This document shows, in pieces, positions 36,105-46,305 of a stretch of 64,000 nt of DNA. Under the pieces are notes generated by a model. The model was not told the DNA's origin. It ran no database searches and was given only the letters and a program-made list of their open reading frames with translations. Location of the stretch: positions 1 to 64,000 of the forward strand of contig JAQXBF010000039.1 of the NCBI GenBank assembly GCA_029252555.1, read 5' to 3'. The position numbers and the translations under genes were made by a program. The DNA is from Porticoccaceae bacterium (lineage in GTDB: Bacteria; Pseudomonadota; Gammaproteobacteria; Pseudomonadales; Porticoccaceae). Numbering within the stretch: position 1 is the first letter of the stretch; every line of letters begins with the position of its first letter.

Positions 36105-37664
36105 ATGAGAATCTATTTGGCGATGGCTGTGCTGTCAGTGTTGACCGCTTGCGGGGGTGGATCTGGAGGCAGCAAACCTGCTTTTGTTCCGGTAAGCACC
36201 GGCGGTGGAACCACTACCACGCCATCCTCTGGGTGGGTAGCGGGTCAATACGATTCGATCTCTAGTTTGGAAGGGTTTTGTGCGAGTCCGAGGCCAAGTG
36301 GTGAATATAGTGACCTGCAGGGCAACATTACCGACGAGAACTTCTGGATTAGATCCTTTAGCAATGACACCTATCTCTGGTACCGAGAGCTGGATGATAT
36401 TGATCCCGGAACAGTAGACAGCACCGCCGAGTATTTTGATCTTATGAAAACTGATGCGGTAACGCCTTCGGGCAATGCCAAGGATCAGTTTCACTTCACC
36501 TATGACACAGAGGAATGGAAGCTATTATCCCAGTCTGGTATCTCGGCAGGCTATGGTTGGGAGCTCGCGTTTATGAGCACTTCGCCACCCCGTAGCCTGA
36601 TGGTGGCTTTCAATGAGCCAAACACAGCAGCAGCAGACAACAATGTAACCCGCGGCGCCGTGATTGTGTCGGTAGATGGGGCAGCCGTGGAAGACGGCTC
36701 TGCAGATGTTCTCAATGCGGGGTTATTCCCATCGGCTCTGGGTGAGTCTCATACTTTCGTTGTTCAGGATCTAGGTGCCACTGATACCAGAACTCTGGTG
36801 ATGGAAAGCATGGAGATCACCAGCCAGCCAGTGAAAAATGTAAAGACAATTGACCACAATGGCAGCAAGGTGGGTTACCTAACTTTTAACGCTCATATCG
36901 CCACGGCCGAACAACAATTAATCTCCGCGGCCAATCAGCTGAAGCAAGCCAATATTGATGAGCTAGTGGTTGATTTGCGATATAACGGTGGTGGTTATCT
37001 GGATATTGCCGCCGAATTCGCCGCGATGGTGGCAGGCGATGCCGCTAGTGGGCGAATATTCGAAGAGACTACCTTCAATGATAAGTATCCCTTGGTTAAT
37101 CCTATTACTGGCCGCAATCTAGCCCCGACTTATTTTCCTTCCACCGCGGCAGGCTTTTCTGCGGATCAGGGTGCAACCTTACCCAAGCTAAATATGTCTC
37201 GGGTGTTTGTGCTGGTCAGTGGTGGCACAGCATCTGCCAGTGAAGCGTTTATCAATGGCCTGCGGGGTATTGATGTGAAAGTTATTCTCATCGGTGCGAA
37301 TACCAGGGGCAAGCCCTATGGTTTTTATGGCATAGATAACTGTAGCACGACCTATTTCACTATCCAATTTAAGGGCTCAAATGCCAAAGGCTTTGGAGAA
37401 TACTCCGATGGGTTTATTCCTTCAGTAAGCGATGATATGTCTGGTGCCAATGTGCGCGGCTGTCTGGTAGCCGATGACTTAGCGCATGTGCTGGGTGATG
37501 CAGAGGAAGCTCAGTTTGCAGCGGCCTTAACCTTTATGGATACAGGCAGCTGCCCTGTGGGGTCAGCACCTTCCAAAACTACCCAGGCGAAAATGCAAAA
37601 AATGCTGGGGTCAGTCGCTGGTGATATTAATGTGCCAAGTATACCTGGCCGAATTCTGAGGTAG
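36105..37664 (+). CDS. S41-family (C-terminal-processing-like) peptidase lipoprotein
   Basis: A 519-residue protein with a lipobox signal (LTAC, Cys16), then a glycine/threonine-rich linker. A PDZ-like region (about 150-240) precedes the S41 catalytic domain: ELVVDLRYNGGGYLD, SGGTASASEAF with the serine at about 379, and NTRGKPYG with the lysine at 403 (Ser/Lys dyad). It is anchored in the envelope, where it would cleave exposed protein C-termini. It shares the family layout of Prc/CtpA without their long N- and C-terminal extensions. The Bax-like gene follows after 9 bases. Confidence 0.87.
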   Translation: MRIYLAMAVLSVLTACGGGSGGSKPAFVPVSTGGGTTTTPSSGWVAGQYDSISSLEGFCASPRPSGEYSDLQGNITDENFWIRSFSNDTYLWYRELDDIDPGTVDSTAEYFDLMKTDAVTPSGNAKDQFHFTYDTEEWKLLSQSGISAGYGWELAFMSTSPPRSLMVAFNEPNTAAADNNVTRGAVIVSVDGAAVEDGSADVLNAGLFPSALGESHTFVVQDLGATDTRTLVMESMEITSQPVKNVKTIDHNGSKVGYLTFNAHIATAEQQLISAANQLKQANIDELVVDLRYNGGGYLDIAAEFAAMVAGDAASGRIFEETTFNDKYPLVNPITGRNLAPTYFPSTAAGFSADQGATLPKLNMSRVFVLVSGGTASASEAFINGLRGIDVKVILIGANTRGKPYGFYGIDNCSTTYFTIQFKGSNAKGFGEYSDGFIPSVSDDMSGANVRGCLVADDLAHVLGDAEEAQFAAALTFMDTGSCPVGSAPSKTTQAKMQKMLGSVAGDINVPSIPGRILR

Positions 37665-37673
37665 GCACTGGCA

Positions 37674-38429
37674 ATGATCAAATCAGAATTACAATCTGTA
37701 TTGGCTAAGTCTTGGTGGCTGAGAGGCCTGCTAATACTCTGCGCACTGGGTGCAGTTTTTGTCGCTCAGGCAGATCGCAATCCTCTACCTGATTTTAAGC
37801 AGTATGAAAATGTTAAGCAGAAAAAAACAGCCTTTTTTGACTATATGCTTCCTATGGTGATTGAAAGCAATCGCAAAACATTGGAGCAGCGAGGAAAGCT
37901 TGAGTTGCTAGCGAGCAAGGCAGAGTTGTCTGCCGCTGATAGTAAAACCCTGAGTCAGTTTGCCAGCCAGTATGGGCTGCAGCCAGAGCAGGATAATCGA
38001 GAGCTGTTAAAAAAATTGCTGCTGCGAGTGGATAAAATACCTGCTTCATTAGCCCTGTCTCAGGCCGCGATAGAATCAGCCTGGGGCACTTCACGCTTTG
38101 CTGTACAGGGCAATAATCTGTTCGGCCAATGGTGCTATAAGAAAGGATGTGGCCTTGTGCCACTGCGCCGCAATAGCGGCAGTAACCATGAGGTGGCGAA
38201 GTTTTCTTCGGTGACTCATTCAGTTAATGCCTATATGCGTAATATTAACACCCACCATGCCTACGCAGATTTGCGCGCCAACCGCGCACAACTAAGGGCA
38301 GCTTCGCAGTGGGAAATGACCGGCCATCTGCTGGCTGAAAACCTGCTGCATTATTCAGAGCTGCGCGAGAAGTATGTGTACGAGGTGCAGGCGGTGATAA
38401 GAATTAATAAGCTTGCCCAGTACGATTAA
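37674..38429 (+). CDS. Bax-like glucosaminidase-domain protein
   Basis: A 251-residue protein with an N-terminal hydrophobic anchor or signal (about 17-32) and a glucosaminidase (FlgJ/Bax-type) domain. Features are LALSQAAIESAWGTSRFAVQGNNLFGQWCY with catalytic Glu134, and VNAYMRNINTHHAY. It is predicted to cut the glycan strands of peptidoglycan in the periplasm. It lies 9 bases after the S41 peptidase gene, suggesting a small envelope-maintenance operon of protease plus murein hydrolase. Confidence 0.87.
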   Translation: MIKSELQSVLAKSWWLRGLLILCALGAVFVAQADRNPLPDFKQYENVKQKKTAFFDYMLPMVIESNRKTLEQRGKLELLASKAELSAADSKTLSQFASQYGLQPEQDNRELLKKLLLRVDKIPASLALSQAAIESAWGTSRFAVQGNNLFGQWCYKKGCGLVPLRRNSGSNHEVAKFSSVTHSVNAYMRNINTHHAYADLRANRAQLRAASQWEMTGHLLAENLLHYSELREKYVYEVQAVIRINKLAQYD

Positions 38430-38462
38430 CCCTAGAGCCTAATCTAGCTCCTAATCAAAAGC

Positions 38463-38828
38463 TTAATCCAAAAGCTTGTGAAATTCCCCAGCTTCTATTA
38501 GCGCGCGCATATCACTAGAGCCACCGATCAAAACGCCTTTCACAAAAATCATTGGGAAAGAGGGCCAACCGCTCCACATCTTTAGGGCATTGCGGCGACG
38601 CCATAATTTAAAGTAGCTGCCGTATTCGAGGTAGGCATAGTTGAGGCCCAATTCATCCAATTGCTTGCGCGCTTTTTTGGGAGCCGGGTTCTGGGCCATG
38701 CCTACAATCACGATCTGATTACTGGCAATAGCCTCCTGCACTTCTGTCACTATATCGGCATGGTTTTCATTAACCGTAGCCTGAACAGCCGGGTGAATAT
38801 CTTTGTTTTTAAGAATTTGACGAGTCAT
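38463..38828 (-). CDS. glutaredoxin-fold protein lacking cysteine
   Basis: A 121-residue protein with a monothiol-glutaredoxin-like body: EAIASNQIVIVGMAQNPAPKKARKQLDEL, LKMWSGWPSFPMIFVKGVLIGGSSDMRALIE. WPSFPMIFVKG..IGG matches the cis-Pro and glutathione-binding region. The active-site CxxS position is replaced by AQNPAP and the whole protein contains no cysteine, so it cannot act as a thiol reductase. An Fe-S or glutathione-binding or structural role is possible. The remaining residues look well kept, so it is probably functional rather than decayed. Confidence 0.8.
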   Translation of the reverse strand: MTRQILKNKDIHPAVQATVNENHADIVTEVQEAIASNQIVIVGMAQNPAPKKARKQLDELGLNYAYLEYGSYFKLWRRRNALKMWSGWPSFPMIFVKGVLIGGSSDMRALIEAGEFHKLLD

Positions 38829-38908
38829 TGAGCTAGCCTTTAAATTGGTTTTTATTAAGCAGCAGCGACAGTAGGGGATAATGCAGTTATAGGCAATCAG
38901 TATTCTTT

Positions 38909-40849
38909 TCAGTTATTTAATTCTAGCAGATTTTTAAATAGCTCAAGGGCCTCTGGATTTGCCAGAGCATCGGTATTATTAACCGGCTGCCCATGAACCA
39001 CCTTGCGCACCGCCAGCTCGACAATTTTGCCGCTGATAGTGCGTGGGATATCCTTCACCGAAATCACCTTGGCAGGTACGTGGCGAGGTGTAGTTTCGCG
39101 CCTTATAGTTGCGCGAATATGGCCAACCAACTGGTCATCCAGCTCAACTGCATCCCGCAGCACGACAAATAACACCACGCGAACATCGTTATCCCAGTCC
39201 TGGCCTATACAGATACTGTCGACCACTTCATCGAGTTTTTCCACCTGACGATAAATTTCCGCGGTGCCAATACGCACACCGCCCGGGTTTAGCACTGCAT
39301 CGGAGCGGCCATGGATAATCACGCCATTGTGGGATGTTATTTCACCGTAATCCCCGTGGGCCCAAATATTGGGATAGGTGTCGAAATAGGCGCTGAGATA
39401 TTTTTTATTCTGCGGGTCATTCCAAAAATAGATGGGCGCACAGGGGAAAGGCTTAACACAAACCAGCTCACCTTTTTGCTCTGTGACTGCAAAGCCTTTG
39501 TCATCCCAAATCTCGACGGCCATCCCCAGGCCGCGACATTGAATCTCTCCCTCCCACACAGGTAGAGAAGGGTTGCCTAGTACAAAGCAGGACAGAATAT
39601 CGGTGCCGCCCGAAATCGAAGACAGGCGAATATTGGCTTTAATATCCCGATACACATATTGAAAACTCTCATGGGACAGTGGTGAGCCTGTAGAGAGTAT
39701 GGCTTTTAATTTATCTAACTTATGGCTTTCCCGAGGCACCACATGGGCTTTTTCCAGCGCCGCTATATATTTGGCACTGGTGCCAAATATGCTGACAGTC
39801 TCTTGCTCGGCCATATCAATCAGCGACCTCGGCTCTGGGTAAAAAGGCGCGCCATCATAGAGCACAAGAGTTGCCTCAGAGGCTAACCCAGCCACGAGCC
39901 AGTTCCACATCATCCAACCGCAGGTGGTGAAATAAAACATCACATCCTCTGGCTTCAGGTCTGTGTGTAACTGGTGTTCTTTAAGCTGCTGAATCAATGT
40001 GCCGCCAGCGCCATGAACAATACATTTGGGCACACCGGTAGTGCCGGAGGAGTACATAATATACAGGGGGTGATCAAAGGGCAGTTGAGCAAATTCCAGA
40101 GCTGGGGTGTTTTCTTGAACTAAGAAGTCCCGGTAATCAATGGCGTGGGGAATATCCGCTTGAGTCTTGGTGATTGTGACCAGAACCAGCTGTTCGATAG
40201 AGTCGATATGGTTGCAAATCTCTTGTACTCGGGGTGTTGAGTCGATGGTTTTGCCATTGTAGTAATAACCATTGCAGGCAAATAGCACCTTGGGTTTTAT
40301 CTGCCCAAAGCGGTCCATCACGCCATTAATACCAAAGTCTGGTGAGCAGGACGACCAGATAGCGCCAATGCTACTGGTGGCCAACATAGCTACAATAGTC
40401 TCTAGGATATTGGGCATAAAACCCGCTACTCGGTCTCCTTGAGCCACGCCCATGTCGCGCAGTGCCGCCGCCAGCTGAGCTACTTGCTGATAAAGCTCTG
40501 CGTAGCTTATGGTGCGTCGCAAACCATTTTCCAGGCGCGCAATAATAGCGGTTTTATCGGAGCGATTGCGCAGCAGGTTTTCAGAAAAATTAAGTCGCGC
40601 GCCCTCAAACCAGCTGGCCCCCGGAAACTGGTGCCCATTGCTGAGTACGCTGGAATAGCCCTGTGATGAACGGATATCAGTGTATTGCCATAGCTGCTCC
40701 CAAAACTGCTCTGGCTGATCCACAGACCATTGGTGCAGCTCGGCATAGCCTCCAAAGCTCAAACTCAGATTGGCCTTAACCTGGTCTTTAAACTGCTGCA
40801 TATGGCTGGGCTTAATTTGCTCAGCGCTGGGTTGCCATAATGGATTCAT
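38909..40849 (-). CDS. aacS: acetoacetyl-CoA synthetase
   Basis: A 646-residue ANL-superfamily ligase that activates acetoacetate to acetoacetyl-CoA. Its length, the N-terminal PLWQPSAEQIKPSHMQQF region, YIMYSSGTTGVPKCIVHGAGGTLIQQLKEHQLHTDL and the C-terminal PRTISGKIVELAVRKVVHG match AacS rather than acetyl-CoA synthetase. It lets the cell use acetoacetate or recycle it into polyhydroxybutyrate and sterol-like pathways. It is divergent from a LysR regulator across 104 bases, a typical arrangement for control by that regulator. Confidence 0.92.
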   Translation of the reverse strand: MNPLWQPSAEQIKPSHMQQFKDQVKANLSLSFGGYAELHQWSVDQPEQFWEQLWQYTDIRSSQGYSSVLSNGHQFPGASWFEGARLNFSENLLRNRSDKTAIIARLENGLRRTISYAELYQQVAQLAAALRDMGVAQGDRVAGFMPNILETIVAMLATSSIGAIWSSCSPDFGINGVMDRFGQIKPKVLFACNGYYYNGKTIDSTPRVQEICNHIDSIEQLVLVTITKTQADIPHAIDYRDFLVQENTPALEFAQLPFDHPLYIMYSSGTTGVPKCIVHGAGGTLIQQLKEHQLHTDLKPEDVMFYFTTCGWMMWNWLVAGLASEATLVLYDGAPFYPEPRSLIDMAEQETVSIFGTSAKYIAALEKAHVVPRESHKLDKLKAILSTGSPLSHESFQYVYRDIKANIRLSSISGGTDILSCFVLGNPSLPVWEGEIQCRGLGMAVEIWDDKGFAVTEQKGELVCVKPFPCAPIYFWNDPQNKKYLSAYFDTYPNIWAHGDYGEITSHNGVIIHGRSDAVLNPGGVRIGTAEIYRQVEKLDEVVDSICIGQDWDNDVRVVLFVVLRDAVELDDQLVGHIRATIRRETTPRHVPAKVISVKDIPRTISGKIVELAVRKVVHGQPVNNTDALANPEALELFKNLLELNN

Positions 40850-40918
40850 GATAGGGCCCGAAAGATTGGATTTGACCTAGATTGCCCTAACTCTATAATT
40901 AACTCAAATAGTATTAAA

Positions 40919-40931
40919 TGATTAATTAATC
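40919..40931. promoter_or_regulatory. possible LysR operator between aacS and the LysR gene
   Basis: A perfect palindrome GATTAATTAATC spans 40920-40931 in the 104-base divergent gap. It is AT-rich and could be chance, but its placement between aacS and the LysR gene fits an autoregulatory site. Confidence 0.3.
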
Positions 40932-40953
40932 TATAAATTGGAATAATAAGCCC

Positions 40954-41841
40954 ATGAATATCAGTGTTAAACAGCTCCGTGGCTTTGTGGCCATTGCCGA
41001 AGCAGGTAGTTTTTCCGAAGCCTGTGAGCATTTACACCTCTCTCAGCCCGCTCTAAGCGCTGCCATTCGCAAAATGGAGGAAGAGCTAGGTGGCCAGCTA
41101 TTTGCCCGATCGACCCGATCTGTTGCACTCACCCCGGAAGGTGCTGAGTTTCTGCCGGTGGCCCGTCGCCTATTAGTAGACTGGAATGAAGGCTTTGATG
41201 ATCTGCGTGGGCTATTTGCACTACAGAGGGGCAAGTTAAGTATTGCCGCCATGCCGTCCTTTGCCAGTAATTGCCTACCTCAAACGCTTACGCAGCTTGT
41301 CCAGCGGTTTCCCAATATCAATATTAATGTGCAGGATATTGTAATGGAGGAGGTGATTAGTGCTGTGCAGTCTGGGCGAGTGGAATTAGGTATTACCTTT
41401 GAGCCGGACAGCATGGATGGTTTGGATTTTCAGCCATTATTTAATGATCGCTTTATCGCCATTATGCCGCCGAACCACGAGTTGGCCGCTAACTCAGAGG
41501 TCCCATTTGCCGATCTGCTGAGTTATACATTGGTCTCTCTCAATCGAGGTTCCAGCACCAGGCGCTGGACTGATAATGCGATCAGCCATGCCGGTCAGCA
41601 ACCCCCACATATTTTCGAGGCTTTTCAGCTCACTACGATAGGCTCTATGGTAGCTGCTGGAGTGGGCGTTGCGGTAGTGCCCGCACTTTGCCAGCAACAG
41701 ATGCAGGCACTGGGTGCTATCTGTTTGCCCATTTCTCATGGCGGCATTGAGCGTCGCGTTGGGCTCTTTACCCGTCGTCGCCATGCCCTGTCTTCGGCGG
41801 CGCAAAAATTTATCGAGCTGTTAAACAGGGAGGGCTGCTAA
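40954..41841 (+). CDS. LysR-family transcriptional regulator
   Basis: A 295-residue regulator with an N-terminal winged HTH (MNISVKQLRGFVAIAEAGSFSEACEHLHLSQPALSAAIRKMEEELGG) and a periplasmic-binding-protein-like effector domain from about residue 90. It is divergent from aacS and 88 bases upstream of the iorAB-type pair, so either could be a target. The effector is not predictable from the sequence. Confidence 0.92.
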   Translation: MNISVKQLRGFVAIAEAGSFSEACEHLHLSQPALSAAIRKMEEELGGQLFARSTRSVALTPEGAEFLPVARRLLVDWNEGFDDLRGLFALQRGKLSIAAMPSFASNCLPQTLTQLVQRFPNININVQDIVMEEVISAVQSGRVELGITFEPDSMDGLDFQPLFNDRFIAIMPPNHELAANSEVPFADLLSYTLVSLNRGSSTRRWTDNAISHAGQQPPHIFEAFQLTTIGSMVAAGVGVAVVPALCQQQMQALGAICLPISHGGIERRVGLFTRRRHALSSAAQKFIELLNREGC

Positions 41842-41929
41842 AAAAACCAAATAACATGGCTCTATGTGATGATGTATTGTTAAATAGACTAACTAACAAA
41901 GAGCTATCAAAATAGTCAGGAGGTTTGGC

Positions 41930-42400
41930 ATGAAGATCAGTTTAAATATCAATGGGGCCATGCAACAGGTTGATGCAGACTCCGACACCCCATTGCTCTG
42001 GGTGATACGTGACAATATTGAACTGACTGGAACCAAATATGGCTGCGGCGTGGCTCAATGTGGCGCCTGCACAGTACATTTAAATGGCCAGCCCATTCGC
42101 TCTTGCTCAATGCCAATTGGTGCCATTGGTGATCAAAAAATAACCACTATCGAAGGGTTGCAATCCAAACAATCTGAAGCCATTCAGGCAGCTTGGGATG
42201 AGCTTGCGGTTGCCCAGTGCGGTTACTGCCAATCCGGTCAGATCATGTCAGCAGCTGCACTGCTCAAGGCCAATGTTAACCCCAATGACGATGATATCAA
42301 TGGCGCCATGTCCGGCAATATCTGCCGCTGTGCGACCTACAAACGCATTCGTGATGGGGTCAAACTGGCCGCGCAAAAAATTAATGCAGTGGAGGTATAA
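41930..42400 (+). CDS. iorA: [2Fe-2S] small subunit of molybdenum hydroxylase (IorA-like)
   Basis: A 156-residue electron-transfer subunit. The plant-type ferredoxin cysteines are C39, C44, C47 and C59 (GCGVAQCGAC...C). The second helical cluster has C97, C100, C132 and C134. Both [2Fe-2S] sites are complete. AGGAGG sits just upstream of the ATG. It passes electrons from the Mo-cofactor subunit encoded by the next gene (3-base gap). It resembles isoquinoline 1-oxidoreductase or aldehyde dehydrogenase small subunits. Confidence 0.9.
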   Translation: MKISLNINGAMQQVDADSDTPLLWVIRDNIELTGTKYGCGVAQCGACTVHLNGQPIRSCSMPIGAIGDQKITTIEGLQSKQSEAIQAAWDELAVAQCGYCQSGQIMSAAALLKANVNPNDDDINGAMSGNICRCATYKRIRDGVKLAAQKINAVEV

Positions 42401-42403
42401 CTG

Positions 42404-44545
42404 ATGGTTTCTCGCCGCCGTTTTCTAAAAACCAGTGCCACCTTCGGTGCTGGCTTTACTCTGTCAATGACACTGCCCGCTGCCGCTTCCAAGCTGGCAT
42501 CGGGTGCTGCCGAAGCAAAAACAGTCGCCAATGCCTTTGTGCGTATCAGCTCTGATAACCTTGTCAGCATTATGATTAAGCATATTGAGTTTGGTCAGGG
42601 TACTTTTACCGGGTTGGCAACTATTGTTGCTGAAGAAATGGATGCCGACTGGGATCAAATTGTGGCTGAGGCCGCTCCGGCCAATAAAGAGCTGTATTCA
42701 AATCTGCTTTTTGGTGCTCAGGGCACAGGGGGCAGCACCGCTATCGCCAACTCCTACACTCAGATGCGAGAAGCTGGTGCCAGCGCCAGAGCTATGCTGG
42801 TTGCGGCGGCAGCGCAGCAATGGGGCGTTCCAGTTGCGGAGATAACGGTGAGCAAAGGCCTGATATCCCATGCCAGTGGCCGCTACGCAAGCTTTGGCGA
42901 GATGGCAGGAGCTGCTGCCGAGCAGGAAGTGCCGAAAACAGTAGTCTTAAAAGACCCAGCTAATTTCACCTTGATTGGTGCCGAGACAGTATCCCGCAAA
43001 GATTTGGGTAAAACTGATGGCACTGCAATCTACACCCAAGACATCAAACTACCAGGCATGCTTACCGCGGTGGTTGCCCATGCGCCGCGCTTTGGGGCAA
43101 AGGTAAAATCCTATAATGATATAAACGCCAGAGCCGTGAAAGGAGTGGTGAATGTGGTACAGATTGACTCGGGCGTGGCTGTGCTTGCCGACACATTCTG
43201 GAACGCAAAAAAAGGTCGTGATGCCCTACAAATAGACTGGGATACCAGTGTGGCTATGTCTGAGAGTAGCGAAGAACAGATGCAACGGTTTCGACAAACA
43301 GCGCAACAGCCAGGCCTGCCCGCCGTGGCTGAAGGAGATATCGCCAAGGGTTTTGAAAATGCGGCGCAGATTATCGAGGCAGAGTATGAATTCCCCTATG
43401 TGGCCCATGCCACTATGGAGCCCATGAACTGCGTTGCGCAGATAACTGATGCAGGGGCAGAGGCTTGGTATGGTTGCCAGTCAACCACTAGCGACCAGTA
43501 TGCGATTGCCAGCACTTTAAAAGTGGCGCCGGAAAAGGTCAAAATTAATACTTTGTTCGCCGGCGGTAGCTTCGGGCGACGGGCGAGCAAAAACAGTGAC
43601 TATGTGTTGGAAGCGGTGCAGATTGCGAAGGCTAATAAATCTGACGCACCAGTTAAGCTGGTTTGGACCCGCGAAGACGATACTAATTCTGGCTATTTTA
43701 GGCCCATGTATTTTCATAAGATGAAAGCTGGCCTAGACAGTGGCGGCAAGATTATTGCGTGGCACCATCAAATTGTGGGGCAGTCTATTATGGCTAATTC
43801 TGCCTTATCTATGTTTATCAAAAATGGTATTGATGGCACCTCGGTGGAGGGAGCCACAGAGCTGCCGTACCACATTGCCAATTTTGCCGTGAACCTAAAT
43901 ACAGTTGAGTCTCAGGTGCCGGTACTCTGGTGGCGCAGTGTGGGTTCAACTCATACGGCCCATGCTGTTGAGAACTTTATGGACCAACTGGCAGCCGCTG
44001 CCGATACCGACCCACTGGCGTTCCGCTTAGCTAATCTGGGCGATGATACTCGCTATCGCGGTGTGCTTGATTTGGTGGCTGAGAAGGCTGGCTGGAATGC
44101 CAAAAACACATCGGGCCGTCTAAAAGGTCTAGCTTTGCATAAATCCTTTGGCAGCTATGTGGCCCAGGTTGCTGATCTCAGTGTTGATAAAAACGGCAAC
44201 TACAAAGTCGATCGGGTTGTCTGTGCTGTGGACTGTGGCGTTGCGATTAACCCGGATGTAATTCGAGCGCAGATGGAAGGTGGCATAGGATATGGTTTGT
44301 CACCTGCGCTCATGACTGAGATAACGATTGAAAATGGCGCAGTGGTTGAGAGTAATTTTGATAAGCAGCAGGTATTGAGGATTGCCGATATGCCAGAGAT
44401 TGAGGTACATATTGTCCCTTCCGCTGAGGCCCCAACAGGGGTAGGTGAGCCCGGCACACCAGTGATTGGCCCAGCGGTTGCCAATGCACTATTTGCCATG
44501 ACCGGAAAGCCGCGGCCGACATTACCCTTGGGAGTTAAGGTTTAA
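42404..44545 (+). CDS. iorB: Tat-exported molybdopterin-binding subunit (IorB-like)
   Basis: A 713-residue large subunit of the xanthine oxidase family with a twin-arginine signal ([10 protein letters not shown]), so the enzyme works in the periplasm. Cofactor motifs are GGSFGRRAS and [19 protein letters not shown], whose glutamate (E682) is the catalytic base. No FAD subunit gene is present, as in isoquinoline oxidoreductases that pass electrons to a cytochrome. The substrate may be an aldehyde or N-heterocycle. The 3' end overlaps a small convergent open frame by 24 bases. The c-type cytochrome genes just downstream are possible electron acceptors (inference). Confidence 0.88.
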   Translation: MVSRRRFLKTSATFGAGFTLSMTLPAAASKLASGAAEAKTVANAFVRISSDNLVSIMIKHIEFGQGTFTGLATIVAEEMDADWDQIVAEAAPANKELYSNLLFGAQGTGGSTAIANSYTQMREAGASARAMLVAAAAQQWGVPVAEITVSKGLISHASGRYASFGEMAGAAAEQEVPKTVVLKDPANFTLIGAETVSRKDLGKTDGTAIYTQDIKLPGMLTAVVAHAPRFGAKVKSYNDINARAVKGVVNVVQIDSGVAVLADTFWNAKKGRDALQIDWDTSVAMSESSEEQMQRFRQTAQQPGLPAVAEGDIAKGFENAAQIIEAEYEFPYVAHATMEPMNCVAQITDAGAEAWYGCQSTTSDQYAIASTLKVAPEKVKINTLFAGGSFGRRASKNSDYVLEAVQIAKANKSDAPVKLVWTREDDTNSGYFRPMYFHKMKAGLDSGGKIIAWHHQIVGQSIMANSALSMFIKNGIDGTSVEGATELPYHIANFAVNLNTVESQVPVLWWRSVGSTHTAHAVENFMDQLAAAADTDPLAFRLANLGDDTRYRGVLDLVAEKAGWNAKNTSGRLKGLALHKSFGSYVAQVADLSVDKNGNYKVDRVVCAVDCGVAINPDVIRAQMEGGIGYGLSPALMTEITIENGAVVESNFDKQQVLRIADMPEIEVHIVPSAEAPTGVGEPGTPVIGPAVANALFAMTGKPRPTLPLGVKV

Positions 44546-44770
44546 AAACCTCTTAGCCGACTCTTTCATAGCGTCGGTTATAGGGATGACCACCCGAGCT
44601 TCTAAACCAAAATACACTGAGGTGCTGTGCAGGGCCGCGGCGATTTCATTGCGCACATCGCCCCAGCCAGCTTTGTCGATAGTGGCATTTTCCCCCGCCC
44701 AACCAAACAGCCCGTGCAAGAAGTGGTAAGAGCCGTCAACAAACATGGCAATATAGTGGCGAGTGCTCAA
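44522..44770 (-). CDS. small hypothetical protein
   Basis: An 82-residue open frame with a TTG start. The sequence ([28 protein letters not shown] at the start, then [30 protein letters not shown]) looks like a folded alpha/beta protein, and its codon use resembles neighbouring genes. I do not recognise it. It overlaps the convergent iorB end by 24 bases. The ribosome-binding site is weak and no better start is near. Confidence 0.5.
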   Translation of the reverse strand: MSTRHYIAMFVDGSYHFLHGLFGWAGENATIDKAGWGDVRNEIAAALHSTSVYFGLEARVVIPITDAMKESAKRFLNLNSQG

Positions 44771-44809
44771 ATGACTCAGTGGCTTACACCTTTGTAAACG
44801 ATCATAGCT

Positions 44810-46303
44810 TTACTTCTCCAGAGCCAGCATATAAGTAGCTACAGCCATCTGAGTCTCTGCATCCAGATAATTCTGCGCAGGCATGGGTGGGAAGTTATCA
44901 CGCTTTTTAACCGGCGCGTTAATGTACTCCACCAGCCCCTCTGGATTACCGGCATACATGGCCTGAATAATTTCTACAGACGGGCCGATTAAACGCCCTC
45001 TGTAACTATGGCAGCCAGTGCAAACTCCCATATAAGCGATTTCACCGCGCTCGGAGGAGTGAATAACCCGAGGTTCTGCACCACCTGCCAGCAGATAAGA
45101 CTCAGTGCTGTCGGTATTGGTAAAGTCGCACTCAGCATAGCCGCCAATGCCTATGGTGCGATAGCGATGGCGATTAATAATACAGCTGCCGTTGCTGGAG
45201 CCCACATGAACAATATCTACTAGGCCGGTGTGCAACTCAGTCAGAGCCACAGCCTTCACCTCAGGGATTGTGTCGTAGCCATTATTGAGCATCACATTAT
45301 CGAGAATCATGGTCCGGTCAGAGTTGGGGTCTGACTCCTCATCCATGGTTAAGGTGGTAGCAAAGCTATGGTCATTAACAATGATACCAGCGGTTTTGTT
45401 GCCAGAAATAATATTGCCTTCAATAATTACATCATCAGCGGCCATCACCAGAATACCAGTGCCAGCGGGGATGCCGGAGACAATAGACCCCGGCGCACCA
45501 AAGTTAGGGGTGTTGTTATTCAGCACAAAATTATTGCGGATAATCACATCCTCGGTGGTTTTAATCGGCAGGCCAGGGGTAACGAAGGCCAGAATGCCAC
45601 CGGTATTATTGTGCGCATTGTTGTGTTCAACCACAGCGTGGCGGCTATTTTCAATTTCGATGCCAGCGACACTATCAAATACCTCGTTGTAGGCCACGTG
45701 GATATTGTCACTCATGCCAATATAAATGGCAGCATCTTCAATACCAGACACAACATTGTGTTCCACCAAGCCATTAGTACCCAGCTGAGGGAAAATGCCA
45801 TAGATGCCGGTATCCACAATCACATTGTTGCGAATCTCCAAGTTATTGCCCGCCTGACCCATAATGCCATTGCCTTTGTACTGAGTAATGCGGAAATTTT
45901 CGATCACCACATTGTTGCCGGAATAGAGAATGGCGTCGTTCAGTTTGCCCAAACCATCCATAGTGGCCCGAGCGCCCTCCTGAATAACACCCAGCAGATG
46001 AATATCGTCTTTGTCGATATACACAGTCTCTGAATAGGTGCCAGGCATAACCTGAATGGTATCTCCTGGCTGCGCTAACTCAACGGCCGCCTGAATAGAA
46101 TCGCCCGGGTTAACTACAATCACAGCACCTTTAGTGGTGCGCTGGGGAACCGCGCTAACCGATACAACCGATTGGAACCCGCCGCTATAGCTGGCACCAC
46201 CCATGGAACTGGTGATTACCGGAGCAACATTATTATTGCTGCCCATAATCCAGCCACCGGCAAAGATAATAATAACTAGTACGAATTTGAACTTAGTATT
46301 CAT
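44810..46303 (-). CDS. right-handed beta-helix protein fused to cytochrome c
   Basis: A 497-residue exported protein: an N-terminal hydrophobic signal or anchor (about 4-20), then a long parallel beta-helix (about 60-350) built of NOSD/PbH1-type turns (IRNNVI, VEHNVV, IRNNFV, IEGNII). A C-terminal monoheme cytochrome c follows, with C428-T-G-C431-H432 and Met474 in FPPMPAQ as likely axial ligand. The beta-helix could bind a polysaccharide or act as a scaffold. Fusion to cytochrome c is uncommon. It is 2 bases downstream of the di-heme peroxidase gene on the same strand, so the two likely form an electron-transfer pair. Confidence 0.85.
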   Translation of the reverse strand: MNTKFKFVLVIIIFAGGWIMGSNNNVAPVITSSMGGASYSGGFQSVVSVSAVPQRTTKGAVIVVNPGDSIQAAVELAQPGDTIQVMPGTYSETVYIDKDDIHLLGVIQEGARATMDGLGKLNDAILYSGNNVVIENFRITQYKGNGIMGQAGNNLEIRNNVIVDTGIYGIFPQLGTNGLVEHNVVSGIEDAAIYIGMSDNIHVAYNEVFDSVAGIEIENSRHAVVEHNNAHNNTGGILAFVTPGLPIKTTEDVIIRNNFVLNNNTPNFGAPGSIVSGIPAGTGILVMAADDVIIEGNIISGNKTAGIIVNDHSFATTLTMDEESDPNSDRTMILDNVMLNNGYDTIPEVKAVALTELHTGLVDIVHVGSSNGSCIINRHRYRTIGIGGYAECDFTNTDSTESYLLAGGAEPRVIHSSERGEIAYMGVCTGCHSYRGRLIGPSVEIIQAMYAGNPEGLVEYINAPVKKRDNFPPMPAQNYLDAETQMAVATYMLALEK

Positions 46304-46305
46304 GA

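Noticed and set aside
45368-46033. 221-codon open frame antisense to the beta-helix gene
   Set aside because: It mirrors the repetitive beta-helix codons on the other strand, shows no known family pattern, and the sense gene has a signal, repeats and a heme motif.
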